Below are positions 26,663 to 32,433 of a stretch of DNA of 32,433 nucleotides, one piece after another. Both the position numbers and the translations under genes were made by a program. The stretch covers positions 1-32,433 of the forward strand of contig SKPJ01000385.1 in NCBI GenBank assembly GCA_007119595.1, in the 5' to 3' direction. The notes beneath the pieces are model-generated. The model did no database searches, was not told where the DNA came from, and saw only the letters and a list, made by a program, of their open reading frames with translations. The DNA comes from Myxococcales bacterium. GTDB taxonomy: Bacteria; Myxococcota_A; Bradymonadia; Bradymonadales; Bradymonadaceae. Within the stretch, counting starts at the first letter, position 1. The number at the start of each line of letters is the position of its first letter.

Positions 26663-27952
26663 ATGCTCAAGCATTTTCTCATCGTCGGCGGAGCGAGCGC
26701 CTATACGCCTGGTCTGGTCAAGGCATTGATCGCCGATTGTCATCGCCATGATCTGGAGTTGGTGCGGCTCTACGATATCGCAGATGACCGACTGAAGTTG
26801 GTCGCCAATCTGTGCCGGAAGATGGCACGAGCCGCCGGGGCTCCCTTTGAGGTGGAGGCGACCACCAATCGCCGCGTTGCCGTCCGAGATATCGATATCT
26901 TACTCAACAGCTCCCGTCCGGGAGGATTTGAGTGCCGCAGAAACGACGAAGCGCTTCCCCTGGAGTTCGATGTGCCGGGGCAAGAGACCGTCGGTCCCGG
27001 GGGGTTTTTCTTTGCGATGAGATCGATACCGGCGGCCCTGGAGCTGGCCGATGATGTTGCTCAACAAGCTCCCGATGCCATTTGGCTCAACTACACCAAT
27101 CCCACCAATATCGTCGCCCAGGCGTTGCGCGATCGCACGGAGCTAAATGTCATCGCCCTATGCGATCAATTCGAAGAAGATCTGCACTCTCTGGCCGACG
27201 CCCTCGGCTTTCCGGATGACGTATCCGTCGATTTTTCATGTTCCGGGCTCAATCACGCCACCTGGTATCACAATATCCGGTTCGACGGATCGCCACTGCC
27301 AGACCGCGCCTACGAGGTATCACCACCGGACTATTTCGACGAGGAACACAAGGCGCGATTCGTTCATTGTGCTGAGATGGCAGCCCGTTATGACGGCCGG
27401 TGGCCGAACTCCTATTTGCCCTATTACGAATCGCCGAAGAGCTTCGTGAAGTTGTTGAAGAAGGTAAAACCCCGATCTGAAGTGATACTCGAGGGGTTGG
27501 ATGAGTACTATAGGCATTTCGAAGAAGAATCTCGCCGTGACAAGCCGCAACTCGAGCATCACCGCGGCTCATCGGGATTCGGTGACATGGCGGTCGACGT
27601 CCTGGCGGCCCTATCGTCGGAAGAGCCTGTGGATTTGGTGCTCAATATTCCCAACCGAGGCTTGATTGGAGAATTCGACGATGCCACGGTTGTGGAGTCC
27701 TTCGTCAGCGTAAGCAGCGACGGCGTGGTGCGCACCGCGGCGCCGCCGATACCCCAACGATCGCGGGCTTTATTGAAACAACTCGAGACCTACCAGCGGC
27801 GCACCGCACAAGCAGCGGTCACCGGTCGCTTCAAACAAATGATGGATGCCCTCTCGGCGAACCCGCTCGTCGACAGTTCGACGATGGCCTCCGATATGCT
27901 CGAGCGAGCGCGATCAGCCTACGAAGATTGGATACCCCAACTTTCTCCGTAA
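26663..27952 (+). CDS. Family GH4 glycosidase (6-phospho-glycosidase type)
   Basis: GH4 enzymes cleave glycosides by an NAD+- and Mn2+-dependent oxidation-elimination route. The 429-residue protein has the N-terminal Rossmann motif GGASAYTPGLVKAL, the RPGGFECRRNDEALPLE block, GQETVGPGGFFFAMRSIP, and NYTNPTNIVAQAL. The metal ligands are Cys167 (ALCDQF) and His198 (GLNHATW), 31 residues apart as in B. subtilis GlvA (Cys171/His202). The residue after the cysteine is Asp168. In family knowledge, Asp here marks 6-phospho-alpha-glucosidases (CDMP), Asn 6-phospho-beta-glucosidases (CNVP) and His alpha-galactosidases or glucuronidases. The two residues after it, QF, fit none of these motifs, so specificity may be new. 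The length is normal. Confidence 0.92.
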   Translation: MLKHFLIVGGASAYTPGLVKALIADCHRHDLELVRLYDIADDRLKLVANLCRKMARAAGAPFEVEATTNRRVAVRDIDILLNSSRPGGFECRRNDEALPLEFDVPGQETVGPGGFFFAMRSIPAALELADDVAQQAPDAIWLNYTNPTNIVAQALRDRTELNVIALCDQFEEDLHSLADALGFPDDVSVDFSCSGLNHATWYHNIRFDGSPLPDRAYEVSPPDYFDEEHKARFVHCAEMAARYDGRWPNSYLPYYESPKSFVKLLKKVKPRSEVILEGLDEYYRHFEEESRRDKPQLEHHRGSSGFGDMAVDVLAALSSEEPVDLVLNIPNRGLIGEFDDATVVESFVSVSSDGVVRTAAPPIPQRSRALLKQLETYQRRTAQAAVTGRFKQMMDALSANPLVDSSTMASDMLERARSAYEDWIPQLSP

Positions 27953-27981
27953 TTTCTCTCCGTGTTTTGTGAGTAATCTGC

Positions 27982-28830
27982 ATGAAGCCCAAATCTCTTC
28001 ACGATGCGTTCGACTGGTCACAATACGAGAGGGTGGTCGTTCTCTCGCCACATCTCGACGATGCGGCGCTGAGTTGCTTTGGACTGCTCAACGATCTGCG
28101 CGGACAGGTCTCACGCCTTGTGATCACCATTTGCTGCGGCAATCCCGCCCCGGCGCCGGTCTGGGGGGAAGAGGAAAAATTCCGACACAATCCAGATCTC
28201 GACGATTACGGGACACCATCGCAGCGCCGGCTTGAGGATGTGGCGGCCATGAATGCCCTCGGTTGTGATTTCGTTCATCTGGGCTTCGAAGATGGAATCT
28301 ATCGCCGAAGTCCCACTTCCGGAGACTATATCTACCGCACGACCCGCGAGAAATTCGTGCGGCCACGCATTGAAGATGCAAGTCATATTGAAGAGTTGTT
28401 TTTAGTGCTGCGGCGACTCTGCCAGAACATGGGGCGACTTCTCTTGGTGGCGCCGATGTCGATCGGGTACCACGTCGACCACAGCATCACCACGCACAAC
28501 GCTTTGCGACTGGAAAGCGAGGAAGTTGAATTATTGTTCTACGAGGATTTCCCCTATGTGCTCGATCCCAGTTATAGCGCGGGCTTTCAGGATGCTCCGA
28601 AAAAGGCACTGGATCGATTGGGCCTGGTGGAACAGGGCTGTTTTTACGTCGCTTTCGATCCGCAGGACAAGGCGGAGTTGATCCAGCACTATACCAGTCA
28701 GGTGCCCATTTTGTTTGAGGACGACGACAATCTTCGATCCGCCCTGTCGACGCGAACGCATGACGGAGTTGCAGCGGAGTTTTATTGGACGGCCAGGCGT
28801 CGTTCAAAACCGGAACTCGACGACAATTGA
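27982..28830 (+). CDS. PIG-L (LmbE) family deacetylase
   Basis: PIG-L enzymes are zinc deacetylases of N-acetylglucosamine conjugates (GlcNAc-inositol, GlcNAc-malate, diacetylchitobiose). The 282-residue protein has the first zinc motif SPHLDDAALSC at 22-32 (Leu instead of the usual Pro in PHPDD) and the second, YHVDH, with His164, Asp166 and His167. LEDVAAMNALGCDFVHLGFED matches the family's REEE...LG region. FYEDFPYVLDP lies near 189. No signal peptide is present, so it acts in the cytoplasm, after import. The ribosome-binding site is weak. It is 29 bases after the GH4 gene and 26 before the SIS gene. Which acylated sugar it hydrolyses, and whether before or after glycoside cleavage, is unknown. 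Confidence 0.9.
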   Translation: MKPKSLHDAFDWSQYERVVVLSPHLDDAALSCFGLLNDLRGQVSRLVITICCGNPAPAPVWGEEEKFRHNPDLDDYGTPSQRRLEDVAAMNALGCDFVHLGFEDGIYRRSPTSGDYIYRTTREKFVRPRIEDASHIEELFLVLRRLCQNMGRLLLVAPMSIGYHVDHSITTHNALRLESEEVELLFYEDFPYVLDPSYSAGFQDAPKKALDRLGLVEQGCFYVAFDPQDKAELIQHYTSQVPILFEDDDNLRSALSTRTHDGVAAEFYWTARRRSKPELDDN

Positions 28831-28856
28831 TCATCCGTATTTGGAGGTGTTCACCT

Positions 28857-29894
28857 ATGACGCGCCAGTGGCGTATGACCTGTGAAATCGCTGATCAACC
28901 CGACGTCTTTGAGGCCCGGGCGACCCATTGGATGTCCGCTGCCGAGCCGTTGCGGGAGGTCATTCAACGCCGATCGCGGTTGGCCTTATTGGGTCGGGGC
29001 AGTTCGAAGAATGCCTGTGTATATGCTTCGCTTCTGTACGGTTTGGCCACCGGACAACAGGCAGTTAGATTTCGCCCCTGGCTGACGACCATCGATGTTC
29101 CCAGGGCGGATTGGTCGGATACGGCGGCACTGGTCTTTTCGGCCTCCGGCCAGAGCACCGATATTGCGCGTGCTGCGCAGTGGATCGTCGATCGCGGTGG
29201 ATATACGGTGGGAGTCACCAACGCCGAACGCGGTGAGCCCTGTGCCCTGGAGGAATCGACGGATTCGTTATTGCACCTCGATGTGGGGGACGAGCGTGCC
29301 GTACCAGCGACGAAGAGTTTCAATGCCCAATTGTTGGCCTCGGCGGCGCTGTTGGGGTTTGATGTGGAGGCGGCGATCCCGGAACTGGCTCAATGCCTTC
29401 GTGCTTTAGAGGAACGGGAGGTCGCCAAAGAACTCGCCGATCTCATCGGTGATGCGCGCACGGTGGCCTGGATTGCACGGGGACCGTCGATGGCGGCGGC
29501 CCGCGATGCGGCCCTGAAATGCCGCGAGTGTGCCCGCCTCGACTCTACCGGATGGTCCGCTGCCGAGATTCAACATGGACATATTGGCTCCTTGGATCAT
29601 CGCGATCGAGCGGTGATTTTCTCCGATGCCAACCAGCCCGCCGGTAGCTTCTCTGCCCTCTCGAAGGGGCTGTTGAATCGAAACACCCCATTTGCGGTGA
29701 TCGGACTGGACTACTACCGGGAAAACGGAGCATCGGCAGCGCCGGTGCTGCAACTGGAGTTGCCGCAAAAGCGATGGGCGCGACCGATTGTATTCGCTTA
29801 TCTATCACAACAGGTAGCGTTGGAACTCGCTGTGAGACAAGGCCTCGATCCGGATTATCCAGCAGGGTTACAGAAGGTCACTGAAACCCTGTAG
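28857..29894 (+). CDS. SIS-domain sugar deaminase/isomerase (GlmS-isomerase/NagB-II-like)
   Basis: This 345-residue protein has two SIS domains and resembles the isomerase half of GlmS without the glutaminase half, as in archaeal GlmD and bacterial NagB-II glucosamine-6-phosphate deaminases. ATG 28857 is chosen because GGAGGTG lies seven bases upstream; the ORF-track start at 28785 is inside the PIG-L gene. Signatures: MTCEIADQPDVF near the N-terminus, LLGRGSSKNACVYASLLYG, VFSASGQSTDIARAA, DERAVPATKSFNAQLLASAA in SIS1. SIS2 has IARGPSMAAARDAALKCREC and STGWSAAEIQHGHIGSL. The likely reaction is glucosamine-6-phosphate to fructose-6-phosphate and ammonia. AgaS-type isomerase/deaminase or a deglycase is the alternative. 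It ends the cluster, 40 bases from the convergent lipoprotein gene. Confidence 0.88.
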   Translation: MTRQWRMTCEIADQPDVFEARATHWMSAAEPLREVIQRRSRLALLGRGSSKNACVYASLLYGLATGQQAVRFRPWLTTIDVPRADWSDTAALVFSASGQSTDIARAAQWIVDRGGYTVGVTNAERGEPCALEESTDSLLHLDVGDERAVPATKSFNAQLLASAALLGFDVEAAIPELAQCLRALEEREVAKELADLIGDARTVAWIARGPSMAAARDAALKCRECARLDSTGWSAAEIQHGHIGSLDHRDRAVIFSDANQPAGSFSALSKGLLNRNTPFAVIGLDYYRENGASAAPVLQLELPQKRWARPIVFAYLSQQVALELAVRQGLDPDYPAGLQKVTETL

Positions 29895-29934
29895 GTGATA
29901 CCGTTTTCTTAGCCGGAATCGTAGATTAGGGTCG

Positions 29935-32250
29935 TCACTGGGTCGGCAATTCGAGGATCTCTTGCTCTGGACCGTCCGGTCCCTTGCCGTTCGAACCTCC
30001 ATCGCCTCCCGAGCCGCTGCGGCCGATGTCAAAGGTGACGTCTTCGGTTTCGATCTCGGCATCGGAATCGTGGAGGATGCCGACGGAGGGACCGCCCTCG
30101 CCGCCGCTGCCTTGACCGCCCTGGCCTCCCGGGCTGCCATCGCCACCGGAGCCGCCATCGTCGGCCGAGAACTCACCCTCGCTCTCCCCTGGGCCACCGG
30201 CGCCACCTTCACCGCCCTGGCCACCTTCACCGCCTTGGCCGCCGTTTCCACCATCGCCTGCGCGTGCGGTCTGGATGCTGGTATCGAGGATGGCTACCGA
30301 CGAGGAGTAGGCGAGGATGCCGATGGAGCCTCCCCCACCGATTCCGCCATAGCCGCCTTCGCCGCCACAGCCACCGAGTCCGCCGGCGCCACCGCCGCCG
30401 CCGTTGAGGTTGTCGCACTCTTCACTCCGGTAACTCCCCGATCCGCCGCCACCGGCGCCGCTGCGACCCGCATCGCCGGGCCCGGCCTGAAGCCCGTCGG
30501 CGCCGCGATACAGCACCTTGGTGACCGGGTCGTCGACGATGAAATGAGCGTCGGAGGTGGTGGCTTCAGCGTCTTCTCCGTCATTGTCGATCTCCGGCGC
30601 GTCGTCCCCATCTCCTGGTTCACTGCCGGCTTTATCGTCATGGGTCGTACAAAATGATTCAACGATCTCACCAATTCCCCCCTCGCCTCCTTGTGTCGTA
30701 GTGCCGCCGACGGTAATGCTCCCTCCGGCAGCTCCATCCCGTAGACTTTCGTCGCCTTGTGGAGGAGTGACACCACCGTCGCCGCCGGCTTGGCCCGGCG
30801 TGGGCCGATCACCACCAAATTCGCAGGAAAGTCCCGAACTGGGCAGCGTTTCCTCAGCGCCCAAACGGGGCTCGTTGTCGGAGGGGGAGTTGCCGTCGAT
30901 ACCGACTTCGCCGGGCTCTCCTTGATCGCCATCGGAGCCGTCCATTCCTCGCCCGGCTTCGATATCGACGTGGGAGACATCGACATGGCCGCTGTTGTTG
31001 AACAGGTAGATCCCGATCGAGGAGCTGGGAGCCGACTTCTGCGGTGGAGGTCCCTGGGTAAAGAATTCGCTGGTGGTGGCATCGCCAGCTTTGATGGTCA
31101 GCAATTGGAGTTCCATATCACCTGAAATACCGGTTATCTGTACCGGTTTGTGTCCGACCGCCATCCCAGTGGTATCGATGATGGTTTCGTGTTGCGGGCC
31201 CCGATCCCATTCACCGGCTCCCTCGTCTCGATACCCCCCGTAAATGCTGACCGCCGAGGTGATTTCAATTCGTTCTTCGTACAGCCCTCCCCCGACGAAT
31301 ACGTTGTCCAGCCCAGGCGTGGTGGTTGCAATATCGACGCCGCGCTGAATAGTTCGGACGGGACGGGCGGGATTGCCGTCATCATTGTCGTCGCCGAAGA
31401 TGGAGACGAATACGGCGGTCGACATATCACCGTCGAGCCCGTCGCAATTTCTATCGGTAAAATTAACGGGGTCCGGCGAATCCTCGTCGCCGCATTCACA
31501 GCCGGTTTCCGGGTCATCATCCTGGGTGGAGAAGCCGGGGTCGCAGGATGTGATGGTGCAGGTGCCGCTGGAATCGCATTCGCCGGTGCCATTTTCGACC
31601 TCGCAGTCGCAGGCCTGGCATTTGTCATCGTCGCCCAAAACAAAGCCGTCGTCGCATTCGCACGTCGTATTTGCACCGTCATCGATGCAGGTTCCACCGT
31701 CTCCGCAATCGATCTCCTCACAACCGGAGACACATTCCGATCCGTGACAGATGTCGTCTCCACTACAGTCATCATTTTCGATGCACTCCACGCAGGATTC
31801 GTTGAGGCAAACTCCGTCGGGGCAATCGGAGTTGTTGACACATTCGACGCATTGAGCGTTATTGCATACTCCATTGGGGCAGTCGCTGTCGCGATCGCAT
31901 TCCACACATTGGGCGTTGACGCATACACCATTGCTGCAATCGGAATCACGATCGCATTCGAAGCACTCGTGGTTGACGCAGACGAAGCTTCCCGAGCAGT
32001 GGATGTCCTCCACGCAGGTAACACATTGCGTCTCATGACAGACCCCGTCAAAACAATGGTCGTCGGTGTCGCACCCCACGCATTGCTGATCGATGCAAAC
32101 TCCCGCTTCACCAGTGCATTCGCCGTCGGCGATACACTCCGCCTCATCGGCGTTGAAATTGGTATCATCGCTTACATTGCACGCCACTATCGCGGCGATG
32201 GTCACGAATACGGTGAAGAGTATTTTGGTCACCAGCCCATCTCGAAACAT
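29935..32250 (-). CDS. Large cysteine-repeat lipoprotein with glycine-rich tail (DUF1565-like core)
   Basis: This is a 771-residue exported protein. ATG 32250 has AGGAG eight bases upstream. The signal peptide ends in a lipobox-like IVAC, giving lipid-anchored Cys24. Residues 39-173 are seven cysteine-rich units (see repeat entry). An EGF-like stretch follows at ~177-211 (TCIDDGANTTCECDDGF), then more paired cysteines to ~253. Residues ~278-430 look like a DUF1565/right-handed beta-helix core: VSIFGDDNDDGNPARPVRTI followed by VFVGGGLYEERIEI and SAVSIYGGY. The rest (~430-771) is Gly-, Asp- and Glu-rich, with collagen-like GGQGGEGGQGGEGGAGG, broken by beta-helix-like stretches (SIGILAYSSSVAILDTSI). 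Such mosaics are common surface proteins of Myxococcota and Bradymonadota; their function is unknown. Strong acidity implies calcium binding or adhesion as guesses only. Confidence 0.85.
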   Translation of the reverse strand: MFRDGLVTKILFTVFVTIAAIVACNVSDDTNFNADEAECIADGECTGEAGVCIDQQCVGCDTDDHCFDGVCHETQCVTCVEDIHCSGSFVCVNHECFECDRDSDCSNGVCVNAQCVECDRDSDCPNGVCNNAQCVECVNNSDCPDGVCLNESCVECIENDDCSGDDICHGSECVSGCEEIDCGDGGTCIDDGANTTCECDDGFVLGDDDKCQACDCEVENGTGECDSSGTCTITSCDPGFSTQDDDPETGCECGDEDSPDPVNFTDRNCDGLDGDMSTAVFVSIFGDDNDDGNPARPVRTIQRGVDIATTTPGLDNVFVGGGLYEERIEITSAVSIYGGYRDEGAGEWDRGPQHETIIDTTGMAVGHKPVQITGISGDMELQLLTIKAGDATTSEFFTQGPPPQKSAPSSSIGIYLFNNSGHVDVSHVDIEAGRGMDGSDGDQGEPGEVGIDGNSPSDNEPRLGAEETLPSSGLSCEFGGDRPTPGQAGGDGGVTPPQGDESLRDGAAGGSITVGGTTTQGGEGGIGEIVESFCTTHDDKAGSEPGDGDDAPEIDNDGEDAEATTSDAHFIVDDPVTKVLYRGADGLQAGPGDAGRSGAGGGGSGSYRSEECDNLNGGGGGAGGLGGCGGEGGYGGIGGGGSIGILAYSSSVAILDTSIQTARAGDGGNGGQGGEGGQGGEGGAGGPGESEGEFSADDGGSGGDGSPGGQGGQGSGGEGGPSVGILHDSDAEIETEDVTFDIGRSGSGGDGGSNGKGPDGPEQEILELPTQ
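31732..32136 (-). repeat. Seven tandem cysteine-rich units coded in the lipoprotein gene
   Basis: Units begin at residues 39, 60, 79, 99, 118, 137 and 156, so the period is 19-21 residues and exactly 19 (57 bases) in the last four. The pattern is C-x5-C-x4-C-x4-C-x2, as in CDRDSDCPNGVCNNAQCVE. Adjacent units 4-6 are nearly identical, which suggests recent duplication and possible length variation between strains. Confidence 0.85.
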
Positions 32251-32345
32251 CAGTTGACTCCTGTAATTTTTAGCACTTTCGCATCATCCCGAGGCGTACC
32301 GAAGATCGGTTTTATTCAAGGGGCATTGAATGACTCGTAGTTGCG

Positions 32346-32368
32346 TTAAAACCCGCCTTATGCGGGTT
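32346..32368 (-). terminator. Possible rho-independent terminator of an upstream minus-strand gene
   Basis: AACCCGC (32350-32356) and GCGGGTT (32362-32368) form a seven-base stem with loop CTTAT. Read on the minus strand it ends in GGGTTTTAAC, a short T tract. It would end a gene lying beyond the window edge and separate it from the lipoprotein gene. Confidence 0.55.
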
Positions 32369-32433
32369 GCGACACGCTCAGAAAGAGGTTCGCGAAAACG
32401 GGGATACTTGTCCAGTGAACCTGAGTGGATGGC

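Noticed and set aside
23821-29894. Simple chitobiose (beta-linked) utilisation operon
   Set aside because: Not excluded, but Asp168 in the GH4 protein is the alpha-type residue and no chitinase or beta-hexosaminidase is present, so it is not taken as the leading reading.
31150-32340. 396-codon open frame antisense to the lipoprotein gene
   Set aside because: Its Val-Ala-Ile-rich repeats are the reverse complement of the cysteine- and aspartate-rich repeats. The minus-strand frame has a signal peptide, lipobox and ribosome-binding site.

Overview
The window looks like chromosomal DNA of a free-living Gram-negative bacterium. It encodes an LptD-like outer-membrane protein, a secreted AMIN-domain protein, separate SecD and SecF, and a long lipoprotein with cysteine-rich repeats and a glycine-rich tail. 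That mixture, with PEGA-like, HEAT and TPR proteins and moderately high GC, is typical of the former Deltaproteobacteria, most likely Bradymonadota or Myxococcota. This placement is inference, since no rRNA or marker phylogeny is available here. Many proteins are acidic (the YajC tail, the SecD periplasmic loops), and a glucosylglycerol-phosphate synthase fusion is present, so a saline habitat is plausible.

Layout, left to right. (1) 1-1962, minus: an ABC-F ATPase cut by the window edge. It is divergent from a secreted PEGA-like protein at 2173-3300, which ends in a strong terminator and a second, nested hairpin. (2) 3459-5725, minus: a polyhydroxyalkanoic-acid-system small protein followed by an exported HEAT-repeat protein. 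(3) 6036-9030, plus: an AMIN-domain protein and a putative LptD-like outer-membrane barrel, whose 3' end overlaps a convergent TPR gene (9008-9715, minus). (4) 9843-18244, plus: a housekeeping line queA-tgt-yajC-secD-secF, a terminator, then recJ and a small single-pass membrane protein. It joins tRNA queuosine synthesis, Sec translocation and DNA repair. (5) 18448-21224: a DUF3825 protein, a minus-strand Rieske/FAD oxidoreductase fusion, and a YqaE/Pmp3 membrane peptide. (6) 21531-29894, plus: a tight run of a HAD-GgpS fusion, an SSS symporter, a PfkB kinase, a GH4 glycosidase, a PIG-L deacetylase and a SIS-domain deaminase/isomerase. (7) 29935-32250, minus: the cysteine-repeat lipoprotein.

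The most interesting region is block 6. Symporter, sugar kinase, phospho-glycosidase, deacetylase and GlmS-like SIS protein together form a complete, PTS-independent route from an external N-acylated amino-sugar glycoside to fructose-6-phosphate. The GH4 enzyme carries Cys-Asp at the site that separates alpha- from beta-type members, which favours an alpha-linked substrate over chitobiose. A compatible-solute synthase directly upstream on the same strand is unexpected. A second item is a three-part competing hairpin in the secD-secF gap. A third is a small ORF with its own ribosome-binding site that overlaps the secD start by four bases.

No rRNA, tRNA, CRISPR array, insertion sequence, phage gene or attachment site was recognised.
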